Positions 18,455-26,061 of a DNA stretch of 64,000 bases are shown one piece after another. Within the stretch, counting starts at the first letter, position 1. The number at the start of each line of letters is the position of its first letter. The translations under genes and the position numbers were made by a program. The notes under the pieces are model-generated. The model did no database searches. It saw only the letters and a list, made by a program, of their open reading frames with translations, and was not told the origin of the DNA. The DNA is taken from contig JANLFN010000006.1 in assembly GCA_024655885.1 (NCBI GenBank), positions 124,001 to 188,000 on the forward strand. Reading direction: 5' to 3'. The stretch comes from Eubacteriales bacterium (GTDB lineage: Bacteria; Bacillota; Clostridia; Acetivibrionales; JANLFN01).

Positions 18455-19180
18455 CTAAAACGTTCTTTTTATCCTGTCGTTAAAAGAAGAAACCGCATGA
18501 AGATGGCAATACTCTCCTCTAAAGTATATCTTTCCCCAGCCTACGGGCTTATTCCCATCGTCAAAAAGCTTTTGCTCTATGACCATCAAAGGGTGCCCCT
18601 CTTCTGTCTTTAAAAATTTTATTTCTTCCCCCTGGGCCTTCTTGACCCATATGGTAAGTTCATTTTTTACCGAGAACAGGGACATCCTGGCTGCCACGAT
18701 TTCGGGAAACGTGGCGTACTGGATTACTTCCTCCACAATGGGCTTCCCTTTATCGTAAGGCAAATACTTGATGTCGTAAGCAAAAGGTTCTCTCTGTGAA
18801 TAGGACAATCTGCGTATTACAACGGTTTTTTGTTTTCTCTTCAGCTGCAACTGCTTTATTAGTTCTTCTGTGGGCGATATAATATTGACTTCAAGAAGCT
18901 GCGTCCTGTCTGCATGTTCCTTGATAATGTCCATCTCGTTGAAATGAAGAATGTGCCTGTTATGGTCCGGCTCGCATACAAAGCTCCCCTTCCCGGGAAC
19001 AGAATAGATATACCCTCCTTCGGTCAGCAGCGCCAGTCCCTTTCGCACCGTCATCCTGGTAGTGTTATATTCCTTGCACAGGCTGCTCTCAGAGGGAATC
19101 ATTTCCCCAGGTTTAAGGATACCCTTATTGATTTTTGAACGAATATCTTCCACTACCTGCTCATATATTGTTGAAGCCAA
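18455..19180 (-). CDS. GntR/HutC-type (UTRA) transcriptional regulator
   Basis: This 241-residue repressor-type protein has an N-terminal winged helix (about 1-75; IPSESSLCKEYNTTRMTVRK) and a C-terminal UTRA ligand domain (about 90-235). The start is TTG with AAGGAG at 9 bases. As first gene of the operon it probably autoregulates and controls the corrinoid/UroD genes below it. The C-terminal ~150 codons are nearly base-for-base identical to the regulator at 23427-24059 whereas the N-terminal third differs at many positions, which indicates recent gene conversion or partial duplication. The effector may be the methylated substrate or its product. Confidence 0.92.
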   Translation of the reverse strand: MASTIYEQVVEDIRSKINKGILKPGEMIPSESSLCKEYNTTRMTVRKGLALLTEGGYIYSVPGKGSFVCEPDHNRHILHFNEMDIIKEHADRTQLLEVNIISPTEELIKQLQLKRKQKTVVIRRLSYSQREPFAYDIKYLPYDKGKPIVEEVIQYATFPEIVAARMSLFSVKNELTIWVKKAQGEEIKFLKTEEGHPLMVIEQKLFDDGNKPVGWGKIYFRGEYCHLHAVSSFNDRIKRTF

Positions 19181-19388
19181 AAACGAAATCTCCTTAAATG
19201 ATATTAATATACCACCTTAACTTAAAGTTTAACAAATTTCTCATCGTTTTTCAAACAAATTGTCAATAAATTTAGCTTCATTCTTTTGCCTATTCCAGAA
19301 ATTACGGTAAACGCCCAAATCAGCCTTTTAAAAGAATGTGCCGCTGCCTGGAGCAGATGCCCGGGATTTGAATCCTTTTAACGGCAGC

Positions 19389-19428
19389 ATGCAAATAAAC
19401 CGGCCTCCAAGGTCCGGTTTATTTGCAT
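19389..19428 (-). terminator. terminator of the second methyltransferase operon
   Basis: A 15-base perfect stem (ATGCAAATAAACCGG and its complement) encloses a 10-base loop, ~85 bases after the MFS stop. A second GC-rich hairpin (GCGCCTC/GAGGCGC) lies at 19478-19501. The remaining intergenic sequence at 19181-19388 is the regulator's AT-rich promoter region, including a palindromic ATATTAATAT near 19200-19212. Confidence 0.7.
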
Positions 19429-19512
19429 GAACGCCTTTTATTTTGTGCGGGCAATCTTTGAGCTCCAAATCATGTCCGCGCCTCCGCTAAAGCCGAGGCG
19501 CAGTAATTCCAC

Positions 19513-20892
19513 TCATACTCCTGCCACTTCTTTGGCTTTCCGTGCGGCAATTTCCTCCTGCATTTCCACAACTCTTTTATCATCTATTTTATATCCCAGG
19601 GAGAATATCCCCGCTGCCAAAAAGCAGGCGATGGCCGGCAGGACAGTCATTATGGTGCTGATGCCGCTGACCACACCGGGTGTCGGAGCCGCATTAGCCA
19701 CATAGCCGATGGCTACCAGACCCACTGACATAATAAAGCTTCTGATGAATACCCCGGCCTTGATGGGGAAAGTGAGCAAGCTCATGATAAAGCCTCTGGT
19801 ATTTTTCCCTGTTTTCCATTCACCGTAAACAACCGTGTCCGAGAATAGGGCCGTAATCACACAATAGGCTATTCTGGCCGTAAATTGTACCAGACATATC
19901 AAGACCGTAAACACAATCGTCGACGAACCTATGAATTTTGCCAGGACTAAAATACCGGCCGGTATTAACATGGACAGAATATAGGAATTGCGTTTGCCCA
20001 GGGATACCCCCACCTTTCCGCCGATAAGGGAGCCTAAAAATGCGGCGATGTTGATGGACAGTAAGAATATGGGCAGGAATGCTAAATTGTTGAGGACATA
20101 TTTGAAATAATAGAAGGCAAAGCCCATGATAATAAAACTATAGGTGTTTCTGAAAATATCCGCAAGAATCAGGAATAAAAGGGGAGGGTTTTTAAACACC
20201 TGTGCCAATATCTCTCCTATGGACTGCTTGGCTTCCTTATTTCCAACCACTACGGCTTCGTCATACGGGTCCTTGCCGGCGGTTATCCTATAATTGTACC
20301 AATGGGCGAGAATCATAACCACACCAAAAATGGCCACTGTATAAGTATAACCGGCTACAGGATTTGTGCGGGCGCCGATAAACGTAATGATAGGCATTGC
20401 AATATAGGAGAAGATCAGTCCCGCCGCAGCCGTATACTGTCCCCTGCTGGCAGAAAGGATGGTCCTCTCATCGGGCAGCTGGCTCAACCTGCCCACCATG
20501 GAAACATTGGCGGTATAAACCGTGTTCCACAACAAATGGCTGGCTACGAAGGCAAACATGACAATAAATGCCCCCATAGTGTCGCTGCCTATTTTTGTAA
20601 ACTGCAAAATGAATAAAACTGCTACCACAGGCGGGCCCACCAGGAGCCAGGAACGATATTTTCCACCGAACCTCAAAGTTACCTTTTGAAGTATAATACC
20701 GGCTAGAATGGCACATGCAATGTCAATAAAGCTTGTTGCCGTCAGGATTTGCCCTGCAACTCCAAGAGGGTATTTTGCGTAGTCGGTGAGGAATGCCGCA
20801 AAAAAATAGGTCTCCATGCTCACCATCAGGCTAAAACCCAAGTCGGCAACTCCAAAGGTGTAGAGAATTGATTTTTTCAGTCTCTCTGCCAT
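19513..20892 (-). CDS. MFS carrier of the glycoside-pentoside-hexuronide (GPH, MFS_2) type
   Basis: This 459-residue protein has about 12 membrane helices. The start, with LKKSILYTFGVADLGFSLMV, and the overall length are typical of GPH:cation symporters. These usually take up glycosides, but some members move other small organic compounds. It follows the UroD gene by ~170 bases on the same strand, so it is likely the uptake system for the methylated substrate of this module. A methoxylated glycoside or betaine-like compound would fit, but this is inference only. GGAGG precedes the ATG by 7 bases. Confidence 0.88.
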   Translation of the reverse strand: MAERLKKSILYTFGVADLGFSLMVSMETYFFAAFLTDYAKYPLGVAGQILTATSFIDIACAILAGIILQKVTLRFGGKYRSWLLVGPPVVAVLFILQFTKIGSDTMGAFIVMFAFVASHLLWNTVYTANVSMVGRLSQLPDERTILSASRGQYTAAAGLIFSYIAMPIITFIGARTNPVAGYTYTVAIFGVVMILAHWYNYRITAGKDPYDEAVVVGNKEAKQSIGEILAQVFKNPPLLFLILADIFRNTYSFIIMGFAFYYFKYVLNNLAFLPIFLLSINIAAFLGSLIGGKVGVSLGKRNSYILSMLIPAGILVLAKFIGSSTIVFTVLICLVQFTARIAYCVITALFSDTVVYGEWKTGKNTRGFIMSLLTFPIKAGVFIRSFIMSVGLVAIGYVANAAPTPGVVSGISTIMTVLPAIACFLAAGIFSLGYKIDDKRVVEMQEEIAARKAKEVAGV

Positions 20893-21060
20893 AAACGAAC
20901 CTCCATTTTCAGTAAGAATTTTATATTTAACACCAGCTAGGCCTCCGGATATATCCTGTCACAGCGTGTCCGCCGGCAAGGGAATTCCGCTGAAATGCGG
21001 GCACCGCGGCACAGCAGTGCCCGCATACCCAGGCTTTCACGCCTTCATCCCCTTTTCGCC

Positions 21061-22200
21061 TTACTTGCCTATGGTTGCCAAAATAACCGCTTCTACGTTT
21101 TTAAGCTTGGCATTGGGCGGTACGCTGCAGCCCGAGTTCATGATGAAGCCGGTGGGACCCATTTCCTCACACAGCTTCCTGGCGTAGTTGTAGCATTCTT
21201 CAGGCGTGCCGACGGAGGTGAGTGCCGGCGGAACGTTGCCCGTAATGCACATCTTTTCGCCAAGGATCTCTTTGATCTTGAAAATGTCGGTTAGGTGGTC
21301 GGGATCCCAGATGCACTGTCCCTTCGGGAATTCGGTGAAATAGGGCAGAAATGCCTCCCATGCGCCGTCATTGTGGAACCATGTCTTTACGTTGTTTTCC
21401 TGCATAGCCGGAACTACCTTTTGATAATATGGGAAATAGAATTTTTCAAAGACCTTTGCGGATATAAAGTCACAGCCTGCACGGGTACCGCCGATGAATC
21501 CGTACACACCCGGCACCGCTTTGATTGTCTTAACCGTGGCTTCCACTTCTTCCTGGTCCATGACATCCAATGCGGCTCTTACCTTGTCGGGCATGCGGCG
21601 CAGGTCCCTGAAGAACTGGGGCAATTTGCGGGCGCCGCTTAAGGTCTCAAAGGTGGGGAAAGGCAGCAGCCCGCCGGCCCTTGCCACGTTTGCTTTCCCA
21701 AGCTCGGCAACCCTTTTCTGGAGCTGGGCCACATATTCCATATCCGGCTTGGGCAAGCTTTCGGGATCATAGCCGATCCTTCCGAGAAGCTCCTGCTTCA
21801 GCACACTCCATCCCTTGTTTATAATGGTGTCATAATCCTCTTCGGTCATAGGTCCCTGCTCATCGATCTGCCACAGGGCGTCTTCCGCCAGCTCACGTCC
21901 CGGCAGCTTTATCTTTGCAAACCACATGGCTGCAAACCCCGCCAGGTAGCTGTCTTGCGGCATTCCGGTGGCCGAAGGGGCCGAATCCATTTCATCCAGC
22001 ACCGGCAGCTGGGCCGCCTTGATGAGATTTTCATCCACCAGCTTGGGCCTCCGGAAATAGTCCGCCACAACCATGGTAGGATCTATGAACTTGAAGTACA
22101 TCTGCCCGGAAAACATGATGGGAATCCTGTCCGGCTTTTCCAGGTTCAATGCGGCCAGCATTCTTTTATTGCGTATTTCAGTCATCTCTTGCGGTGTCAT
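21061..22200 (-). CDS. UroD-family corrinoid methyltransferase-like protein
   Basis: This 379-residue protein is a UroD-superfamily methyltransferase. Features are NLEKPDRIPIMFSGQMYF near the start, WFHNDGAW (zinc-type His, with Asn-Asp in place of x-Cys) around residue 270, and a conserved distal Cys in NSGCSVPPNAKLKNVEAV. It is a clear paralog of the proteins at 53995-55113 and the remnants at 56.2 and 53.8 kb, and a distant relative of 16605-17735. It starts 5 bases after the corrinoid gene stop, so the pair is co-translated; GGGGGTG serves as ribosome site. Likely it exchanges a methyl group with that corrinoid protein. Substrate unknown. Confidence 0.87.
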   Translation of the reverse strand: MTPQEMTEIRNKRMLAALNLEKPDRIPIMFSGQMYFKFIDPTMVVADYFRRPKLVDENLIKAAQLPVLDEMDSAPSATGMPQDSYLAGFAAMWFAKIKLPGRELAEDALWQIDEQGPMTEEDYDTIINKGWSVLKQELLGRIGYDPESLPKPDMEYVAQLQKRVAELGKANVARAGGLLPFPTFETLSGARKLPQFFRDLRRMPDKVRAALDVMDQEEVEATVKTIKAVPGVYGFIGGTRAGCDFISAKVFEKFYFPYYQKVVPAMQENNVKTWFHNDGAWEAFLPYFTEFPKGQCIWDPDHLTDIFKIKEILGEKMCITGNVPPALTSVGTPEECYNYARKLCEEMGPTGFIMNSGCSVPPNAKLKNVEAVILATIGK

Positions 22201-22205
22201 ACCAT

Positions 22206-22832
22206 TTACACCCCCATATATTTCTTTGAATATTCAACCGTTTCCTGTGCGTTCTTGCATACATGATCGGCGCCCACATATTTGCAGGTAGCCTCATCCA
22301 CAGGGCCTCCTCCGATGAGAACCTTAATGTCCTTACGCAAACCTTCCTTCTCCAGTGTCTGGATGCACTCCTTGATGTTGTCGAAGGCGGTGGTTAAAAG
22401 GCAGGAAATGCCGATGACCTTCGGCTTGTACTGCTTGATGGCCTCTACGTATTTCGCCGTAGGTACGTCCACCCCCAGGTCCACTACGTTGAAGCCGTTG
22501 CTGCTCATGACGGTGGTGACGATGTTCTTGCCGATGTCGTGGATGTCGTCATAGATGGTGCCCATGACAAAGGTGCCGTACTTGGATGCGGTCCCGGCAC
22601 CCCCCATGCCTCCAAGCAACTGGGAGGCTTCGTTGAATATTTCCGCCGACATGATGAGCTCGGACAGGAAGTATTCCTTTTCCTCGAACCTCTTTCCCAC
22701 GATGCCCATCCCCTCCTGCAGGGATGCGATGATGTCCAGGGCAGGCACGTTCTGGGCTTTCAGCGACTTTACCTCAGCCAATACTGCATCTTCATCCAGG
22801 TCCGCCATTGCTTCCACCAGTTTTTTGCTCAT
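22206..22832 (-). CDS. corrinoid methyl-carrier protein
   Basis: This 208-residue B12 protein has a helical cap (about 1-85) and a Rossmann domain with DDIHDIGKNIV, the cobalt-ligand His motif. It then has the IGISCLLTTAF and VLIGGGPVDEATCKYVGADH loops that hold the cobamide tail. It is very similar to the protein at 55118-55744. GGAGGAG precedes the ATG by 6-7 bases. It is the first coding gene after a ~440-base leader containing a structured RNA and a terminator-like hairpin. It is coupled to a UroD-type methyltransferase and an MFS carrier. Confidence 0.93.
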   Translation of the reverse strand: MSKKLVEAMADLDEDAVLAEVKSLKAQNVPALDIIASLQEGMGIVGKRFEEKEYFLSELIMSAEIFNEASQLLGGMGGAGTASKYGTFVMGTIYDDIHDIGKNIVTTVMSSNGFNVVDLGVDVPTAKYVEAIKQYKPKVIGISCLLTTAFDNIKECIQTLEKEGLRKDIKVLIGGGPVDEATCKYVGADHVCKNAQETVEYSKKYMGV

Positions 22833-22867
22833 GTCAATTCTCCTCCTCTTTTAGGTATACAATTAAT

Positions 22868-22881
22868 ATATACCTGTATAT
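22868..22881. promoter_or_regulatory. GTATAT palindrome, possible GntR operator
   Basis: ATATAC-CT-GTATAT is a perfect inverted repeat 36 bases before the corrinoid start. A second palindrome TGTATATACA lies just downstream of the strong promoter near 23267-23276. HutC-type GntR proteins often bind such AT-rich palindromes, and a GntR gene is adjacent. The link is inferred. Confidence 0.4.
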
Positions 22882-22935
22882 ATTTTTAGAAGTGTAATAT
22901 AACTGCCATAAAGTAAAAATTGTAGAAAAACGTGG

Positions 22936-23175
22936 GAAAAAGCCGCCATTGCTTTTATGGCACCTGCGGCAACCGGTTCCTGTAAATGCCGCATTTCAGA
23001 GTTGGGGTTTCCAGCCGTCTCAACGCCTCTAAGACCGGCGTTTTCGGGCTGGCTGTTTCAAGGCTTAAAGTGTGCTGTTTTTAACGGCCACACGTTCAAA
23101 GGAATAAAAGGCGCATGAGTCATATGCTATCCGGGAATAGAACCTTATCCCCGGTGCTAACGGCAAACCTGCCCT
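22936..23175 (-). ncRNA. candidate structured leader RNA or small RNA with terminator
   Basis: On the minus strand this stretch folds into consecutive paired elements. In RNA order they are GGCA/TGCC, CCGGGGATA/TATTCCCGG, GTGTG/CACAC, CCAGCC/GGCTGG enclosing AACGCC/GGCGTT, and TGCGGCA/TGCCGCA. The last is a terminator-like GCCAT/ATGGC hairpin followed by GGCTTTTT. TGCCGCA can also pair with the GCGGC of the terminator, giving two exclusive folds, as in attenuators. A perfect promoter lies ~100 bases upstream and the corrinoid gene ~100 bases downstream. The usual cobalamin-riboswitch motif is absent. I cannot assign a named class; comparison with Rfam, including raiA, is needed. Confidence 0.6.
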
Positions 23176-23277
23176 GCAATACCTTCAACAAGGCCGCTTG
23201 CTATTTTATGTACATTTGCAGATATGAGTCCATCTCCTCTGTGCTTATATTTACTTATACTTATCTGTATATACATG

Positions 23278-23306
23278 ATTATAGCGAGTAGCGGTTCAAA
23301 TGTCAA
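23278..23306 (-). promoter_or_regulatory. consensus sigma-A promoter before the structured RNA
   Basis: The minus strand reads TTGACA (23306-23301), exactly 17 bases, then TATAAT (23283-23278), a perfect consensus. Transcription would start near 23271 and run through the structured RNA toward the corrinoid operon. TGTATATACA overlaps the expected start site and may be an operator. Confidence 0.9.
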
Positions 23307-23426
23307 GCGTATGCCGAATATATTTTATTGACATTATAATAAATGATGCCCAATGATTTTCACGGCAATGATTTGTACAAAGAGTTGAAGAATGGAACGG
23401 GTGGTTCATGCATCGCCGGGCCGATG

Positions 23427-24059
23427 CTAAAGCGCCCTTTTAGTCCTGTCGCTAAAGGAAGAAACCGCATGAAGATGGCAATACTCTCCTCTAAAGTATA
23501 TCTTTCCCCAGCCTACGGGCTTATTCCCATCGTCAAAAAGCTTTTGCTCTATGACCATCAAAGGGTGCCCCTCTTCTGTCTTTAAAAATTTTATTTCTTC
23601 CCCCTGGGCCTTCTTGACCCATATGGTAAGTTCATTTTTTACCGAGAACAGGGACATCCTGGCTGCCACGATTTCGGGAAACGTGGCGTACTGGATTACT
23701 TCCTCCACAATGGGCTTCCCTTTATCGTAAGGCAAATACTTGATGTCGTAAGCAAAAGGTTCTCTCTGTGAATAGGACAATCTGCGTATTACAACGGTTT
23801 TTTGTTTTTCGTTGAAATGAAGAATATGCCTGTTGTGGTCGGGCTCGCAAACAAAGCTCCCCTTCCCGGAAACAGAATAGATATACCCTCCTTCGGTCAG
23901 CAGCGCCAGCGCCTTCCGCACCGTCATCCTGGTGGTGTTGTACTCCCTGCACAGGCTGCTCTCGGATGGGATCATCCCGCCGGGCTTGAGGGCCCCCCTG
24001 TTGATTTTAAAACGGATATCCTGCACTATTTGTTCATATATTGTGGAAGCCAAAAGCAA
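23427..24059 (-). CDS. GntR/UTRA regulator with internal 33-codon deletion
   Basis: This 210-residue paralog of the regulator at 18455-19180 keeps the winged helix (IPSESSLCREYNTTRMTVRK). It lacks 33 consecutive residues between HILHFNE and KQKTVVIRR, i.e. the linker and first strands of the UTRA domain. The frame is preserved. Downstream of the gap the DNA is essentially identical to the other copy; upstream it differs at many third positions. The equivalent TTG start is at 24053. It may bind DNA without normal effector response, or be a pseudogene. It lies upstream of the second corrinoid module on the same strand. Confidence 0.85.
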   Translation of the reverse strand: MLLASTIYEQIVQDIRFKINRGALKPGGMIPSESSLCREYNTTRMTVRKALALLTEGGYIYSVSGKGSFVCEPDHNRHILHFNEKQKTVVIRRLSYSQREPFAYDIKYLPYDKGKPIVEEVIQYATFPEIVAARMSLFSVKNELTIWVKKAQGEEIKFLKTEEGHPLMVIEQKLFDDGNKPVGWGKIYFRGEYCHLHAVSSFSDRTKRAL

Positions 24060-24078
24060 AATCTCCCTGCTATAAAGC

Positions 24079-24160
24079 TATATAGTTTACAATAGTATTA
24101 TTTTAAATTTAACAGATTTCTTTTAAATTTTCAAATATATAGTTTATAAGAGTATAATTT
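24079..24160. promoter_or_regulatory. two direct repeats upstream of the truncated GntR gene
   Basis: TATATAGTTTACAATAGTAT (from 24079) and TATATAGTTTATAAGAGTAT (from 24136) are near copies 57 bases apart, just before the GntR start. The spacing is not far from an integral number of helical turns. They look like paired regulator sites or a duplicated promoter. Confidence 0.45.
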
Positions 24161-24174
24161 GTTTCCGGGGTAAA

Positions 24175-24807
24175 TCAGGCAATTCCCATGCCGACAAGCG
24201 CCACCAGGGCCATATCGCTCACAAAGGCTTCCGGGCTGGGTATGCGGCTTTTGGAAACATCCTTAATGGCTATGGCATATACGTGGACACACCTTTGTAT
24301 CATGTCATTCAACACGCTGCTGACTTCCCCCAAAATTCTCCTTGTGATTTTTACGAACTTTGAATCCAAAAGTATAAACGAGCATCTCTTTAGCAGCTGG
24401 TCCGGAGCTCCCTTTGACACAATTCTCATCTTTCCGTTGATCAGATGGGTTGAAACCTTGAGGCTGTCGTCATATTCAAAGGTCAGCTCCGGTACTCTTG
24501 GGGCCACACTTTCAATCAGTCTTTTGTCAAAACCCTTTGAAAGGGTGTAGTTGAAGATGGCCTTCTCATAGTCATCTCCGATGATATGGAGCTGATTGCC
24601 GTTAACTTTCATAACCTCGGCACAGTTGCTTAAAATGAGGGAATGCATAAAAATTCCGTAGCTTTTCTCATCCTCATCAATAAGCTGGGCTTTCTTAAGC
24701 TTTCCGTCCAGGTAAATCTCATCAACTGCAAGCCTAAAACCTCTTTCCATTTTTGGAATGCCTGTTTTTACAGTCTGCATGGCTGTCTTTTGTAAAGCTG
24801 CATCCAT
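24175..24807 (-). CDS. stand-alone P-type ATPase nucleotide-binding (N) domain protein
   Basis: This ~210-residue protein matches only the cytoplasmic N domain of cation P-type ATPases: a GDDYEKAI segment (cf. GDPTE), FEYDDSLKVST (cf. FDSxRKRM) and the ATP-site motif SKGAPDQLLKRC. It ends at LVALVGMGIA, where full pumps continue with the hinge. It has no membrane helices, no DKTGT phosphorylation loop and no TGES, so it cannot pump. I chose the ATG at 24807 because AAAGGAG lies 8 bases before it; upstream codons belong to the riboswitch. It could be a regulatory ATP-binding remnant of a Mn2+/Ca2+ exporter. Confidence 0.7.
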   Translation of the reverse strand: MDAALQKTAMQTVKTGIPKMERGFRLAVDEIYLDGKLKKAQLIDEDEKSYGIFMHSLILSNCAEVMKVNGNQLHIIGDDYEKAIFNYTLSKGFDKRLIESVAPRVPELTFEYDDSLKVSTHLINGKMRIVSKGAPDQLLKRCSFILLDSKFVKITRRILGEVSSVLNDMIQRCVHVYAIAIKDVSKSRIPSPEAFVSDMALVALVGMGIA

Positions 24808-24838
24808 GTACAACGCTCCTTTCAGGGCAGTAAAATAT

Positions 24839-24970
24839 AAAACTCCGCACCTGTTCCCTTTAGGCAAGGTGCAGAGTCTCACGAATTGTCATGACAAAAC
24901 CGGGCTGAAAGCCGTACTGACGGTTTGTCCTCTGTAAAGCGACATTTACAGACCGTTACTCCCTCTGTGA
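24839..24970 (-). promoter_or_regulatory. probable yybP-ykoY (manganese) riboswitch with expression-platform terminator
   Basis: The minus-strand leader shows features of this class: an opening AGAGGGAGTAACGG, a middle hairpin region, and a TGTCATGACA/CGTGAGACTCTGCACC segment. These lead into a perfect hairpin CTCTGCACCT/AGGTGCGGAG (24876-24843) ending in TTTT. The class senses Mn2+ and commonly controls P-type ATPases, MntP and TerC exporters, which matches the downstream N-domain gene. Assignment is by eye, without a covariance search. Confidence 0.7.
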
Positions 24971-25185
24971 TTTTCATATGATTTCCATAGTGGCCAATAT
25001 CCTTAAGTTTTCCTGATTTTTCATCTGTTATAGCCAATGTGTATAACTTCACATATTCACTTTTAATATATTTAATATTAATATAAATAATATTAATGTG
25101 TCAATAAATAAATTGTAAAATAAGTGTGAATAAAAAAAGGCAGGCCAATAATATGTTCCTGGGTTCCCTTAGGGTACCTTCGGAA

Positions 25186-25398
25186 CTATACCGGTCCCCT
25201 TTTATTGTTCCTCTCTGCAAACTGACGCCTGTATTCCTGGATAAGCCTCTCCTTGCGTTGACTATCCGAAAGCTTTAACAGTAAAATAAACATTGTCACA
25301 AGGCACACCAGTATTAAGCAGCCTGGAATCATATTCTTTTCAAACCAGGTCATATAATTATGAATATCCGAAAACTCAAACAACATAATGCAACACAT
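25186..25398 (-). CDS. small single-pass membrane protein, function unknown
   Basis: This 70-codon frame encodes a short N-terminal part (FSDIHNYMTWFEKN), one strong membrane helix (CLILVCLVTMFILLLKL) and a basic C terminus rich in Arg, Lys and Gln. A good promoter (25535-25507) lies ~110 bases upstream. GGGAG directly abuts the first ATG, so the ATG four codons later (25386) is a likelier start. The family was not recognised. Confidence 0.55.
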   Translation of the reverse strand: MCCIMLFEFSDIHNYMTWFEKNMIPGCLILVCLVTMFILLLKLSDSQRKERLIQEYRRQFAERNNKRGPV

Positions 25399-25506
25399 CT
25401 CCCACCATTTCTTAATTGTGTATTATTGTCGCTGTCTTTTCCATCTTGTCGCATTTTGAAAGAATCGCACGAAATAACACATCTTAAATTTACAACATTA
25501 CCATAT

Positions 25507-25535
25507 ATTATAATATGGCTTTTATGCTAAATCAA
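25507..25535 (-). promoter_or_regulatory. sigma-A-type promoter for the 70-codon gene
   Basis: Minus strand: TTGATT (25535-25530), 17-base spacer, TATAAT (25512-25507). The position and orientation fit the small membrane-protein gene. Confidence 0.75.
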
Positions 25536-25812
25536 TGAAAATACGACACATTTTTTCAAAATAGTTTTTTAAGCCTAATAAAAAAGGTCAAATGTATTGT
25601 ATATGGCCTGCTATGTTTTACCCTATTATACCTTTTTTATTTTTTACTTACCGTTTGAACTATCGGAATGCCCATTTTAGCTGTCGAAAAGTGCCACAAA
25701 AATAAAAAATGTGGCTCCGCCAATTTAAGACCGGGGTATTCCTCTACGGCGAAAAGCCTTTTGGCAGACTTTTTTGATGCCTGCGGAAACCAACTTGCCT
25801 CATCATAAAAAA

Positions 25813-25834
25813 GCTCATGGGTTCAACCCTGAGC
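25813..25834 (-). terminator. rho-independent terminator
   Basis: Minus strand: GCTCAGGGTT, tiny loop, ACCCATGAGC, then TTTTTT. A clean intrinsic terminator for transcripts coming from the MFS gene side. Confidence 0.8.
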
Positions 25835-25961
25835 CTAATCCTTTATGTTATGCCGTTGTTATATAACTTTTAAAAATATTTGTAAATAAGAGTATATATT
25901 TCACATTTGAGGTTCATACTATAAATGACCTCACAAAATACATTTTGACCCCCTTTAAATA

Positions 25962-25988
25962 CCCCGGCCCAAGGCCGGGGCATTTTTT
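25962..25988. terminator. GC-rich hairpin after the efflux gene
   Basis: CCCCGGCC-CAA-GGCCGGGG followed by CATTTTTT on the plus strand. It lies ~80 bases past the stop of the minus-strand efflux gene and probably terminates that transcript; the T run faces the other way. Confidence 0.65.
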
Positions 25989-26061
25989 ATCTGCCGTGGA
26001 GTCCTCAGGAGCTCTTTTTTCCGGTTCCTCCTTATAATACACCCTTTTCACTTTTCCGCTG

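Larger units (their letters stand above)
25399..26061. other. intergenic region with a promoter and two terminator hairpins
   Basis: About 660 bases hold the promoter of the 70-codon gene (25507-25535), a minus-strand terminator (25813-25834) and a GC-rich hairpin (25962-25980). The AT-rich sequence at 25536-25800 shows no open frame with a ribosome site. Confidence 0.6.

Noticed and set aside
22936-23175. Cobalamin riboswitch
   Set aside because: Expected near corrinoid genes, but the conserved B12-box pattern and GCCACTG core were not found on either strand, so the RNA is left unassigned.
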